A stretch of DNA of 64,000 bases from UBA7672 sp963738625. Lineage in GTDB: Bacteria; Pseudomonadota; Alphaproteobacteria; Caulobacterales; Hyphomonadaceae. Location: assembly GCA_963738625.1 (NCBI GenBank), contig CAVTXH010000017.1, positions 62,001-126,000 of the forward strand, in the 5' to 3' direction. Within the stretch, counting starts at the first letter, position 1. Each line of letters starts with the position of its first letter. Shown in pieces: positions 34,577 to 44,146 of the stretch. A program made the position numbers and the translations under genes. The notes beneath the pieces are model-generated. The model did no database searches and was not told the DNA's origin. It saw nothing but the letters and a program-made list of their open reading frames with translations.

Positions 34577-36117
34577 GCGCGTTTGCGCTCCCGCTCGCGG
34601 TCCCGCTTGGAGGGCTGCTCTTCTTCCTCGCTCAGCGTCATCAGGTCGTCGTCCCCGGCCGTTCCGGCCCTGGCGTCTTCCTTGCGCTGCTTGCGCTCCT
34701 TGGCCGGCTTGCTGTCTCGGTTCTTGTCCGCCGAGGAGGGGAAGAGCCGGGCGATGCTCTGGAACGGCGCCCCGATCGTCCTGCAGATGAAAGCGAGGAT
34801 CAGCAGGAAATAACTGCTGGCTATGCTCAGGATGAAGACAGAGTTGCGCACGATGGTCTCGAGCGGCAGAGCCGCAGCCGCAAGCAGCCACGGGATCAGC
34901 GCGGCGAGGATGAGCTGGGCGACGGTCGCCAGCGCCAGTCCATCCTTGCGCGGATCGCTCGGCGCAAGAGCTGGCTGTTCCGCGGCCGTGGTCGCGGCGC
35001 CGGCGGCAGGCTGAGGCGCCGCCACCGGCGGCGCAGTCAGGGCCTGGATGGCTAGGTCGCGCGTTTCCTGCTGACGCTCGATAATCTGTTCGCGCACGAT
35101 CGACAGCGTCATCTCTAAGACCGAGAAGGCGGCGAGGAAGCCGAACGCGACGAAGAACATCACCTTGCGTCCGCGATCCGGCATGGAATGGAAGGCGGGG
35201 ATCAGGCGCGTGAAGCCGGCTGCGTCCATCAGCACGATGCCGGCCACGAATTCGAGGAAGATCACGATCATCGCCGCAAACGTCGGCAGGCCGATGCCGG
35301 CGATACGCGCCCCTTCGCCGACGATCTCGGCCATCGGCCGCTCGATCAGGAAGAAGTTGAGGAAGACGCCCGACAGCGCGATGCCGGTGATCAGAAGTGC
35401 GATCAGCCACGGAATGACGATTGAGGCGCGCGCGGCGATTTTCGTGCGGTCCTCGGACTTCACGATCGTCTCGAACTCGGTGAAAGCCTTGTTGACCTCA
35501 TCGACGCCTTGGTTGAAGCGCCTCTCGGTCTCGCCGAGCTTGCCCGCGACTTCGCGCAGGCGCGGCCCTTCGGTCTCGATGGCTTTCAGCGCCGGGCGGA
35601 ACTCATTGAGCTGGGCTCGCATCGTCTGGCCCGTGTTCTGGGCGATGCTTTTCTCGAGCTTGGTAAGGTCGCGCGACCGCTCCATAGAGGGCAGAGCGGC
35701 GCGGAAGGCGCGCTCGGCCGTGTCTTCCATGTTGCAGTCGGAAATGACGGCGGCGCGGGCGGCGAGCGCCTCGGTGCTCTTGTCGAGCTTCTGGACGATC
35801 GGGACGATCTCTTTGGTCAGCTTGGCCGCGCGATGGCCGATGCGGTCCTCGAGAACCAGCAGCCGGTCCTGAAGTTCATCTGCCCGGTGCGAGGCGATCT
35901 TTTCGTTGCAGTGGGCGCGGGCGTTCTGGCCGTGCTCTTTCAGCCATACGCCCCAGCGTTCGAAGACGCCGCCGAAGAACAGGACCGCAATCGCCAGCAG
36001 CAGGATCCAGTTGGGGATGCCGCCAAAAAAAGAGCCGCCAAGAAAAGCGGCGACGTCCGAAAGGAAATTTTCCACAGCGAGCCCTTCAGCTACGTGTGCC
36101 CGACCCCTCCATTTCAC
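34573..36117 (-). CDS. Polytopic membrane protein with long coiled coil
   Basis: 514 residues. One N-terminal helix (IPNWILLLAIAVLFFGGVF) is followed by about 170 residues of coiled coil. Then come a block of three or four helices (IVIPWLIALLITGIALSGVF; FAAMIVIFLEFVAGIVLM; VMFFVAFGFLAAFSVLEM), an Ala/Pro linker and two more helices. The C-terminal tail is highly charged (RKQRKEDARAG...KRDRERERKRA). The GTG at 36075, with GAAGGG upstream, is an alternative start. Coupled to the vWA lipoprotein. Family not recognised. Confidence 0.75.
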   Translation of the reverse strand: MKWRGRAHVAEGLAVENFLSDVAAFLGGSFFGGIPNWILLLAIAVLFFGGVFERWGVWLKEHGQNARAHCNEKIASHRADELQDRLLVLEDRIGHRAAKLTKEIVPIVQKLDKSTEALAARAAVISDCNMEDTAERAFRAALPSMERSRDLTKLEKSIAQNTGQTMRAQLNEFRPALKAIETEGPRLREVAGKLGETERRFNQGVDEVNKAFTEFETIVKSEDRTKIAARASIVIPWLIALLITGIALSGVFLNFFLIERPMAEIVGEGARIAGIGLPTFAAMIVIFLEFVAGIVLMDAAGFTRLIPAFHSMPDRGRKVMFFVAFGFLAAFSVLEMTLSIVREQIIERQQETRDLAIQALTAPPVAAPQPAAGAATTAAEQPALAPSDPRKDGLALATVAQLILAALIPWLLAAAALPLETIVRNSVFILSIASSYFLLILAFICRTIGAPFQSIARLFPSSADKNRDSKPAKERKQRKEDARAGTAGDDDLMTLSEEEEQPSKRDRERERKRA

Positions 36118-36445
36118 CCTCGTTACATTCCGTGAGTCGATGGGGGCCGTTATGTGGCGGGCACATTACCATTTGGACAGAATATCCGGGACCGCCTGTC
36201 CCTCTTCACGTTCGCTCATCAAGACACGGAGTCGGATGCCCGCAAGTTAACAGCGCATGCTTAAAGACGGATTCCCTACGTCACCGTAGCTCAAACTGTC
36301 TTTCGTTTCGCTTCCGATTCTACCCACGCGCTTGAGCAACGCATCCGCGCAACGAGAGTGAGTTAGCGCAGAACAACCCGACGCAGAGCGAAGAACTCGA
36401 GAAATCTGGCGCAACAGCGCACGGCTTAACGCCACGCGTGTGCGC
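36118..36445. other. Gene-free stretch, 328 bp
   Basis: Somewhat lower in GC than its surroundings. No coding frame, hairpin with T-run or recognised RNA seen. It separates the end of the CoxE-like gene from the start of the membrane-protein gene, both on the minus strand, and should hold the promoter of the latter. Confidence 0.4.
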
Positions 36446-37639
36446 CTACCGGCCCAGCTCTTTCGTCGCTTCCTCGACGCCCTTCACGGTCAGCGGGAAC
36501 ATGCGGTGGTGGCCGACCAGGTCGCGGATCAGCTCGGTCGATCCGGAATACTCCCATCCCGAAGGATGCGTCGGGTTCAGCCAGACAAGGTGAGGGTAGA
36601 CCTCGGCGAGCCGCTGCAGCCAGATCGCACCCGGCTCCTCGTTCCAGTGCTCCACCGAGCCGCCGGGATAGGTGATCTCGTACGGGCTCATCGCGGCATC
36701 GCCAACCACGATCACTTTGTAGTCCGCCGGATAGCGATGCAGCACGTCCCAGGTCGGGATCTTGTGTACCCCGCGACGCCGGTTGTCCTTCCACACGCCC
36801 TCATAGATGCAGTTGTGGAAATAGAAGAATTCGAGATTCTTGAACTCGGTCCGCGCCGCCGAGAACAGCTCCTCGCAAGCCTTGACGTGCGGGTCCATCG
36901 ATCCGCCGATGTCGAGGAACATCAGCAGCTTCACCGCATTGCGCCGCTCCGGCCGCATCACGATGTCGATATAGCCTTCGCGCGCTGACTTCTTCACCGT
37001 GCCGTCGAGATCGAGTTCTTCCGCGGCCCCGTCGCGCGCCCATTTGCGCAGGCGGCGCAGCGCCACTTTCAGGTTGCGCGTTCCGATCTCCACCGAGTCG
37101 TCGAGGTTCTTGAACTCGCGCTTGTCCCACACTTTCACGGCGCGCTGGTGCCGCGATTTCTTCTGACCGATCCGCACGCCCTCGGGATTGTAGCCGTAAG
37201 CCCCGTAAGGAGACGTTCCGGCCGTGCCGATCATCTTGTTGCCGCCCTCGTGGCGCTTCTTCTGCTCCTTCATCCGCTCCTTGAGCGTCTCCATCAGCTT
37301 GTCCCAGCCGCCCATGGCTTCGATCTGCTTGCGCTCTTCCTCGGTGAGATATTTCTCGCCGAGCTTCTTCAGCCACTCGTCCGGAAACTGGTGCACGTCG
37401 ACGCCGTCCGAGAAACTGTCGAGCCCCTTGAAGACATGGCCGAACACCTTGTCGAACCGGTCGAGATGCTTCTCGTCCTTCACCAGCGCGGCGCGCGAGA
37501 GGTAGTAGAAATCCTGCACCTCGTTGCCGCCGTCGCCGCCGACCACGCCCTTGTCCATGGCTTCGATCAGCGTGAGGTATTCCTTGAGCGTCACCGGCAC
37601 TTTGGCGGCGCGCAGCTCATGGAAGAAGTGCTGGAACAT
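36446..37639 (-). CDS. CoxE-like vWA protein (MoxR partner)
   Basis: 397-residue cytoplasmic protein of the VWA/CoxE family (DUF58-like partner of MoxR ATPases). The N-terminal helical region begins MFQHFFHELRAAKVPVTLKE. The vWA domain starts near residue 250 with a modified MIDAS, FLDIGGSMDPH (D-x-G-G-S). MoxR/CoxE pairs act as metal-insertion or remodelling chaperones, as in CO dehydrogenase maturation. The MoxR gene of this window lies 6.5 kb upstream on the same strand and not next to it. Confidence 0.88.
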   Translation of the reverse strand: MFQHFFHELRAAKVPVTLKEYLTLIEAMDKGVVGGDGGNEVQDFYYLSRAALVKDEKHLDRFDKVFGHVFKGLDSFSDGVDVHQFPDEWLKKLGEKYLTEEERKQIEAMGGWDKLMETLKERMKEQKKRHEGGNKMIGTAGTSPYGAYGYNPEGVRIGQKKSRHQRAVKVWDKREFKNLDDSVEIGTRNLKVALRRLRKWARDGAAEELDLDGTVKKSAREGYIDIVMRPERRNAVKLLMFLDIGGSMDPHVKACEELFSAARTEFKNLEFFYFHNCIYEGVWKDNRRRGVHKIPTWDVLHRYPADYKVIVVGDAAMSPYEITYPGGSVEHWNEEPGAIWLQRLAEVYPHLVWLNPTHPSGWEYSGSTELIRDLVGHHRMFPLTVKGVEEATKELGR

Positions 37640-37727
37640 CAGTCAGTCTCCGGCGGACGCGGGGCAAGGTAACCCGCGACCGCCCGGAGAGCAAAGGGCG
37701 GAGTAAAAGACGCGAATTCGCCGCGCC

Positions 37728-38541
37728 TCAGCCCGCATCCGCCCCGCTCTGGTTGGGGGCCCGGTCGTCCGTATCGAGCGTGTGCTTGATCGGCGCCAGC
37801 GAGAACGTCGTCCGGGCGTCGAACGTCGCGATCTCCAGATCGAAATAGGGCTGGTCGTTCTGCTTGATCGAGATGCGCTTTGGCCATTTGACGCCGTTGC
37901 TGACGATCTCGCCGGACAGCTCGACCGCCTGCGGGATCGGGGTCGCTCCACCCGCTGGATCGCGCACGCTGTTGGCGATGCGGACCAGCTTGCCGGCCTT
38001 GTCGAAGCGCAGGTCCATTGGCGGCGCATTCGGATGCTCGACATGCAGGTTGCGCGTGCCGTCCTTGCCGGGCGCCGTCTCTTGAACCTTGACGGCGGGG
38101 TCCTTCAGCGGGACGAGCAGTCATCACGCCATACAGCGCGAACTGCTGCAGCTCATGCTGCGCCTGCGGCTCCGGCATGGGGTCCCAGCTCGACCTCGTG
38201 ACCGCCCACGCTTTGCCCTTCTCGGCCTGGATCGTCTTGCCCGCCATCTCGCCCTTGTCCTTTGGCCAGCTTGTCGAGCGCGCAAACGAGAACGGCCGCA
38301 CGATGGCGTCCACCAACACCTCGGTCGTCTTGCCGCCCGCATTGATCGTCGCAGCGCCGGTCCACTCCAGCTCTTTTACCTGCTTGAGGGCCGCTTCCCC
38401 GCCGGCCGCGGCGATAGCTGCGTCCAGCACGCTCTTGCCGGCATAGACGTCGGCCGGCTGGGCTGAGGCGTCCTTCGCGCCGGGCATCGCGGCGCAAGCG
38501 CCGAGCATCAGAAACGCCGCAAGGCCGATGGACCTGACCAT
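37728..38541 (-). pseudogene. Lipoprotein gene interrupted by a frameshift
   Basis: The 5' part starts at 38541 (GGGAGAG before the ATG) with a lipoprotein signal (MVRSIGLAAFLMLGACA) and runs through VLDAAIAAAGGEAALKQVKE to LQQFALYGVM. Near 38118 one extra base shifts the sensible frame, which continues as LLVPLKDPAVKVQETAPGKD and MDLRFDKAGKLVRIANSV to a stop at 37728. Joined, the product has about 270 residues and resembles LolA-like outer-membrane lipoprotein-sorting folds only loosely. It may be a true pseudogene or a sequencing error. Function unknown. Confidence 0.7.
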
Positions 38542-38780
38542 AAAATCTCTCCCCGTGTCTTCGCCGGCGTGAAACCCGCCGATCGATCGTGGCAGGACAC
38601 TTAGAGCATCAGCAGCTGTCATGAGAAGCCGGGTCCCCACGGTCCGCGGGGGCGCTCTCTGAAGTGTTATGTCGTACTTTGCCGCATGCCGGCATCGAAT
38701 GCCCCCCAGGCTTTCTCTTCGGGCTGGCGCGATATTTCGGCTCGGCCGCTCCGGCGATGCATTTCTGCGGCGCTGGCGGC

Positions 38781-39815
38781 TCACACCACCTTCAGGTCGA
38801 TCAGCGATTGCGCCGAAGAGAGCAGCGCTTCCTTGGCCGTGCGGAACTTGACGCCAAGCACGCGCGTCGCTTTCGCATTGTTGGCCCGGCGCGTGCGGCC
38901 AAGCTCGGTCACCGTCTGCCTGTAGATCGGCTGGAACACAGCCATCACTTTCAGCAACCAGTCCGGCACGTTGCGCTTTGGAATTTTTCCGTCGTAGGCG
39001 GGAAACGCCTCGCGCACCATCGCGGCGGCTTCGCTGAACCACACGAAATCCTCCGATGCGATGAAACGCTCGCCCGCCGCCGCCGGAATTTCCATCGCCT
39101 TCACGTGGCACTCGGCTACATCGCGGACATCGACGAACGAAAAGCCCAGCCGAGGCAGGCCCGGCGTCTTCCCGTTCATCAGCCGGATCGGGATCTCCAG
39201 CGACGTCGACACATCCTTGGAAAGCGCCGGCCCGAGAATGCCGGTCGGATTGATCACCGCCAGCTCTAGACCCTTGCCTTCGCCCCCATGACTTTTGCCG
39301 GCGACATAGTCCCACGCCGCGCGCTCCGCGATGGTCTTGGATTTGGTGTAAGGCGTGTTGTCCGGTCCGTTCGGATCCGACCACATCGTCTCGTCGGAGA
39401 CTTCCGCGCGCTTGTCGCCATGGCCATAGGCGATCGCCGCCATCGACGACGTCATCACCACGCGCTTCACACCCGCAGCCTTCGCCGCCCTCAGCACGCG
39501 CAGCGCGCCGTCCCGCGCCGGCCGGATCAGCTCCATCTCGTCCTTCGGGTGAACGGCGGGGAAGGGCGAGGCGACATGCTGGACGAACTCGCAGCCCTTG
39601 ACGGCTTCGATCCAGCCGGCGTCAGAGCCGAGGTCCGCTTCGACCAGCTCGATGTCCTTTGCGCGGGGATCGTGCTTCGCCAGCACGGCGCGGACTTCAT
39701 CGGCCCGCTTCATCGAACGCAGCGTGCCGCGAACGCTGTAGCCCTTCGCCAGAAGCTGCAGGATGAGGTGCTGGGCGACGAAGCCCGATGCGCCGGTGAC
39801 CAGAACGCGCGCCAT
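38781..39815 (-). CDS. Extended SDR, dihydroflavonol-4-reductase-like
   Basis: 344-residue NAD(P)-dependent reductase/epimerase of the extended short-chain dehydrogenase class. The nucleotide-binding motif is VTGASGFVAQHL, the active-site Ser region VVMTSSMAAIAYG and the catalytic YxxxK is YTKSKTIAE. It resembles bacterial aldehyde reductases of the DFR group. The cytoplasmic substrate is unknown. It stands alone on the minus strand. Confidence 0.9.
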   Translation of the reverse strand: MARVLVTGASGFVAQHLILQLLAKGYSVRGTLRSMKRADEVRAVLAKHDPRAKDIELVEADLGSDAGWIEAVKGCEFVQHVASPFPAVHPKDEMELIRPARDGALRVLRAAKAAGVKRVVMTSSMAAIAYGHGDKRAEVSDETMWSDPNGPDNTPYTKSKTIAERAAWDYVAGKSHGGEGKGLELAVINPTGILGPALSKDVSTSLEIPIRLMNGKTPGLPRLGFSFVDVRDVAECHVKAMEIPAAAGERFIASEDFVWFSEAAAMVREAFPAYDGKIPKRNVPDWLLKVMAVFQPIYRQTVTELGRTRRANNAKATRVLGVKFRTAKEALLSSAQSLIDLKVV

Positions 39816-39901
39816 GCAGCGCTCCCATGTTGATTGCAGCCAGCTTCCGCCAACACCTTGACAGCGTCAAGCCGATGCGGCTGCGGGGCTAGCTGACCCG
39901 G

Positions 39902-40258
39902 CTAGCTGATTTTGCCCTTGAGGCGATTCAGCGTGTCCTTCGCATCGTACATCTGCGGTCCGCCGGCGAGCGTCTCGCCCTTGCCCATCACGATCACCAG
40001 CGTCTGGGCGTGCTCGCCATTGATCTTGCTCGCCACTTCGAACCACTCATTGCCCTTGTCGAGCGTCACCTTCGCTGCGTGCGCCAGGGTGCGGTCGGCG
40101 ATCAGCGCCGGCTTGGCTTCGGCGGGTCCCGTGTAGCTGATGCGATAGCGGTTGGCCGAGACCATCTCTTCCGAATAGCCCGAGCCAGTCGATACAGCCT
40201 CCATCGAGGCGCAGGCGGACAGCGCAAGCGCGCCAAGCCCGAGCAAGAAGCGTTTCAT
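39902..40258 (-). CDS. CC0125/CC1285-like lipoprotein
   Basis: 118-residue lipoprotein: MKRFLLGLGALALSACAS, lipobox LSAC. The mature part has the ANRYRISYTG...AEAKPALIADRTLAHAAKVT pattern and NEWFEV, matching the small Caulobacterales lipoprotein family named after CC0125/CC1285. The function of that family is unknown. An in-frame ATG 13 codons upstream would spoil the signal. Confidence 0.75.
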   Translation of the reverse strand: MKRFLLGLGALALSACASMEAVSTGSGYSEEMVSANRYRISYTGPAEAKPALIADRTLAHAAKVTLDKGNEWFEVASKINGEHAQTLVIVMGKGETLAGGPQMYDAKDTLNRLKGKIS

Positions 40259-40336
40259 GAAATCACCCCAAAAAAATCGCCCGTGAACCATCCGCACATG
40301 TCAGGCTAGCACCTGTCCGTTCGAGGCGCCTAGCGC

Positions 40337-41941
40337 TCAGGGCAAAGGAGACGATGCGAGGAAGCGCGGCGCCTTCCGGGCTTTCGACTTCTGCTCGTAG
40401 GCGTAGGCCATCCCGATCAGCTTCGCTTCCGACCACGCGCCGGCGAAGAACGAAATGCCGACCGGCAGGTCGCGCACCATGCCCATCGGCACGGTGACGT
40501 TCGGATAGCCGGCGACGGCAGGTAGCGTCGAGGACGCGCCCAGGAAATGATCGCCGGTGACCAGGTCCGTCGTCCATGCCGGCCCGCCCGTGGGCGCCAC
40601 CAGCGCGTCGAGCTTGTTGTCGGCGAGCATCTTGTCGATGCCGTCCTTGCCCGCGAGGCGCAACGATGTCGCGCGCGCGTCCTTGTAGGCCTTGTCCGTC
40701 AGCGCCGGCGCCTTGGCCGCCAGTTCGAAAATGCTCTGGTCGAAGAAGTCGAGTTCCGCCGGCGTTGCGCTGTTGAACGCGATAAGGTCGGCGAGCGTAC
40801 GCGATTTCACCGCCTCGGGCGTTGTGGCGAGATACGACTCCACCCCTGCCTTGAACTCGGCGAGCAGAACCGTGAATTCCGCATCGCCGACCTCGCTTTC
40901 CTTCGGGAAGTCTTTGATCTCGACCAGGGCGGCGCCCGCCGCCTTCAGGTCCTCAAGCGCCTTGTCGAACACCGCATCGGTCGGCTTGTGATAGCCCGCG
41001 GCGAAGCGCGCGACGCCGATCCGCTTGCCGGACAGCGCGTTGGGGTCGAGCGCCTGGGCGTAATCTTGCTTGCGCGCATCGGCCTCTTTGGTCGCGGGAT
41101 CGGACGCGTCCGAGCCGGCGATGACCGTGAGGATGAGGGCTGCGTCCGCGACGGTCAGCGCCATCGGCCCCGCCGTATCCTGGCTCGCGCTGATCGGCAC
41201 GATGTGCGTGCGCGGGACCAGGCCCACGGTCGGCTTGATGCCGACAAGGCCGCTGGCGGAGGCGGGGCACACGATCGAGCCATCCGTCTCCGTGCCGATC
41301 GCCGCCGCCGCAAGCCCCGCCGCGACCGCTGCGCCCGATCCTGACGACGAGCCGCACGGATTACGGTCGAGCACGAAGGGGTTCTTCGTCTGCCCGCCCA
41401 CGCCCGACCAGCCTGACGTCGAATTGCTGGACCGGAAGTTCGCCCACTCCGAAAGGTTCGTCTTGCCGAGGATGACGGCGCCGGCGGCGCGCAGCCGCGC
41501 CGCCACTGGGCTGTCGCGATTGGTCACATTGGCCTGCAGCGCCAGCGATCCCGCCGTTGTCGGCATGGGATCGTTGCTCTCGATATTGTCCTTGATCAGG
41601 ATCGGCACGCCATGCAGCGGTCCGCGCGCAACGCCGCCCTTGGTCAGGCCATCGAGCGCCTGCGCATTGGCCAGCGCGTTGGGATTGATCGCCAGCACCG
41701 CATTCAGCTTCGGCCCCGCATCGTCCACCGCCGCGATGCGGTCGAGATAGAATTTCGTCATCGCCTCCGCCGTCGAAGCGCCGGAAGCTATGTCAGCCGA
41801 CACCTGCGCGACCGTCTTGGGCTCCGTGACTAGCGCAGAGAAATCGCCCGGCGCAGTCGCCGGCGCAGCTTCCTTCACGGCCGGTTGGCATCCCGCCAAA
41901 ACGCCGCTGGCGATCAACATCAACGCAATTCTGGAATCCAA
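40337..41941 (-). CDS. Amidase-signature-family lipoprotein
   Basis: Amidase (GatA-like fold) exported as a lipoprotein, 534 residues from a TTG at 41941. The TTG has GGGAGGG just upstream and opens a lipoprotein signal (IALMLIASGVLAGC); the ATG at 42028 does not. The Ser-Ser-Lys triad is visible: Lys in PILIKDNIES, Ser in the GSSSGSGAAVAAG loop and nucleophile Ser in TDGSIVCPAS. Its amide substrate is unknown. It is divergent from the TIR gene. Confidence 0.87.
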   Translation of the reverse strand: MDSRIALMLIASGVLAGCQPAVKEAAPATAPGDFSALVTEPKTVAQVSADIASGASTAEAMTKFYLDRIAAVDDAGPKLNAVLAINPNALANAQALDGLTKGGVARGPLHGVPILIKDNIESNDPMPTTAGSLALQANVTNRDSPVAARLRAAGAVILGKTNLSEWANFRSSNSTSGWSGVGGQTKNPFVLDRNPCGSSSGSGAAVAAGLAAAAIGTETDGSIVCPASASGLVGIKPTVGLVPRTHIVPISASQDTAGPMALTVADAALILTVIAGSDASDPATKEADARKQDYAQALDPNALSGKRIGVARFAAGYHKPTDAVFDKALEDLKAAGAALVEIKDFPKESEVGDAEFTVLLAEFKAGVESYLATTPEAVKSRTLADLIAFNSATPAELDFFDQSIFELAAKAPALTDKAYKDARATSLRLAGKDGIDKMLADNKLDALVAPTGGPAWTTDLVTGDHFLGASSTLPAVAGYPNVTVPMGMVRDLPVGISFFAGAWSEAKLIGMAYAYEQKSKARKAPRFLASSPLP

Positions 41942-42051
41942 CGCGCCCTCCCACCGAAAGCCTTGGAATTCATCACGCCTGACGGTAAACAAGCAACCGG
42001 GATGATGGGCGGCGGGCGGATTCGTCATGCCGGAAGAAGCCGGGGGCGGCC

Positions 42052-44145
42052 GTGGCGGACGTATTTATAAGCTATAAGCGCAACGAGCGTGCGGAGATCG
42101 AGGAGATCGCGAAGGCGCTGAAGGCGCTTTCGATCGACGTCTGGTTCGACGCCCGGCTCGAGGCGGGCGAAAGCTTTTCCAAGGAGATCGGACGGGAATC
42201 GAAGGCTGCAAAAGCCATTCTGGTGTGCTGGTCGCCCGGCGCGCTGGCTTCGCAATGGGTGGAAGCGGAGGCCATGGTCGGCCTTGAGGACAAGAAACTC
42301 GCCGCATGCGTTGTCGGCAATCAGACTGGCCTTGTGCCGCACACCCCGTTCAACACCATCCACACACCGGACATGATCGGCTGGGCCAACATGGCGCGCA
42401 GCAATCCGTCGGAGGCGGCAACACACAAAGGGTGGCAGGCGATTCTGGTTCGCCTCGGCACGCTGCTGAAGCGGCCCGGCCTTGCTGACTATGTGCGGCT
42501 TCCGTCGGAAGGTGATCCTCAAAGGCTTTCCGCGCTAGGCGATTGGGCTGAAGCCAATTCCGACGATCCGCTGGCGGCGCCGGCCTGGGAAGAGGTCGAG
42601 CGCCTGACGCACGCCGCCTCGACGGCCAATCTGGCGGCCAAGCGCCGGGTCGCCGAGCAGCGCAGGCAGGAGCAGAAGGACAAGAGCAAGGATCTTCTCG
42701 CGGGATATGCGGAACCGCAGAAGGCGATCGAAGTTAGGCCCGCGGAAAAGCCGGCGCTGGCAGCCGTTCAGGCAGCCGCCATCTCCCGAAATGCGAAGAA
42801 GCGGCCGCGCAAAGAGGACAGGAAGAAGAAATCGAACGGCCTGCTGATCGCAGCCGTGAGCGTCGGCGCTGTTGCGCTGACAGGCGCTGCGGTTGGCGGC
42901 CTCTGGCTGTGGCTGGGGCCTTTGAGCGACATGTCGGCCGCAGCCGAGATCCCGCCCGAGCAGCCCAGCGACCGCATCGTCGTGGTGGCCGGTGCCCCAG
43001 TGGGCAGCGCGCCTGAAGCCTTCGCAGCGGCCGAACAGTTTGTCGCCGACTGGCTGGTCCGCGATCCCGGGCAGGCGGATTCGCGCGACGCGGAAGCTGG
43101 TGAACTGAAAGCGCGGCTCTTCAGGGACTGCGCAGCCGCCTATTGCCTGGAGATGGTTGCCATCCCGCGCGGCGGATTCCGCCTTGGCTCCCCCGAGGGA
43201 GAGGGGCGCAGGGACGAGCACGACCGCAACGGCAAGCCGCGCGATGCCGACATTCCCGCCTTCGCAATGAGCACGCACGAAGTGACGTGGCGCGAATACA
43301 ACGCCTGCGCCCGGGCCCGCAAATGCGAGCCCGCAAAAAAAGATGAGGCGCCCGACGGAACCTACCCGGTCACGAATGTCCGCTGGGAAGACGCGAAGGC
43401 GTTCGCGAAATGGCTGTCGGAGACGACCGGCCAGCACTACCGCCTGCCAACCGAAGCCGAGTGGGAATATGTGGCCGAGGGCGGGCGAGGAGAGCAGCCC
43501 TATTCATTCGATCCGCAAATCGAAGACGAATGCACTTTCATGAACAGTCTCGACGCCAAGGGTTGGGCCGGACGCCTCGCCGCCGGCACGTCGGAAGACA
43601 AGCGCAACGCCATGAAACCGCGCAGCTGCGATGACAGGTATGCCAAGACCGCCCCCGTCGGATCATACCAGGCAAACCCGTTCGGCGTGCACGACATGCA
43701 CGGCAACGTCTGGGAGTGGGTCGAAGACTGCTATGACAAGGGCAAGCCCTATACCGACAATCATCCGCTGAACGGCAAGGCTTATGTCCCGTCCCAAACC
43801 TGCGGCACGCGCGGCTATCGCGGCGGCTCATGGCTGACCGGCGGAGACCTGCTCCGGTCCGCTGCGCGCGGCGGCGATCAGCCCGGCGAACGTCGTGACT
43901 ATCTCGGCTTCCGCCTTGCGCGCGATGTTGTCGTCCCCATGGCTGCGCCAAATGCAGCGGCGCCGGCGGTGCGCACGCCAGCTGCCGTCACCCCGCCGGC
44001 AGCCGCAACGCCACCTGCAGTTGCGCCAGTCGAAGCGCCGCCCGCCCAAGCCACCGCCGTTACCGGCCCGCCTGCGGAGACGCAGGGCGCGGCGCCTTCA
44101 GTTGAATCTTCCGAAGGATCTGCCGCGCCGGCGAACGCTCAATAG
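42052..44145 (+). CDS. TIR-TM-SUMF1 (FGE-like) fusion protein
   Basis: 697 residues from a GTG. The TIR domain (1-130) has DVFISYKRNER, VWFDARLEAGESF and SPGALASQWVEAEAM; Glu73 aligns with the NAD-cleaving Glu of active TIRs. A basic coiled linker (190-262) and one membrane helix (264-287) follow. A formylglycine-generating-enzyme/SUMF1 fold spans about 365-625 (CLEMVAIPRGGFRLGS; RLPTEAEWEYVAEGG; MHGNVWEWVED; GYRGGSW...GFRLARD). The two cysteines after GGSF/W that FGE needs are absent, so this domain is probably a binding module. The tail is Pro/Ala-rich. It ends 1 bp from the convergent MoxR gene. Likely a membrane sensor-effector; this role is inferred. Confidence 0.88.
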   Translation: MADVFISYKRNERAEIEEIAKALKALSIDVWFDARLEAGESFSKEIGRESKAAKAILVCWSPGALASQWVEAEAMVGLEDKKLAACVVGNQTGLVPHTPFNTIHTPDMIGWANMARSNPSEAATHKGWQAILVRLGTLLKRPGLADYVRLPSEGDPQRLSALGDWAEANSDDPLAAPAWEEVERLTHAASTANLAAKRRVAEQRRQEQKDKSKDLLAGYAEPQKAIEVRPAEKPALAAVQAAAISRNAKKRPRKEDRKKKSNGLLIAAVSVGAVALTGAAVGGLWLWLGPLSDMSAAAEIPPEQPSDRIVVVAGAPVGSAPEAFAAAEQFVADWLVRDPGQADSRDAEAGELKARLFRDCAAAYCLEMVAIPRGGFRLGSPEGEGRRDEHDRNGKPRDADIPAFAMSTHEVTWREYNACARARKCEPAKKDEAPDGTYPVTNVRWEDAKAFAKWLSETTGQHYRLPTEAEWEYVAEGGRGEQPYSFDPQIEDECTFMNSLDAKGWAGRLAAGTSEDKRNAMKPRSCDDRYAKTAPVGSYQANPFGVHDMHGNVWEWVEDCYDKGKPYTDNHPLNGKAYVPSQTCGTRGYRGGSWLTGGDLLRSAARGGDQPGERRDYLGFRLARDVVVPMAAPNAAAPAVRTPAAVTPPAAATPPAVAPVEAPPAQATAVTGPPAETQGAAPSVESSEGSAAPANAQ

Positions 44146-44146
44146 C

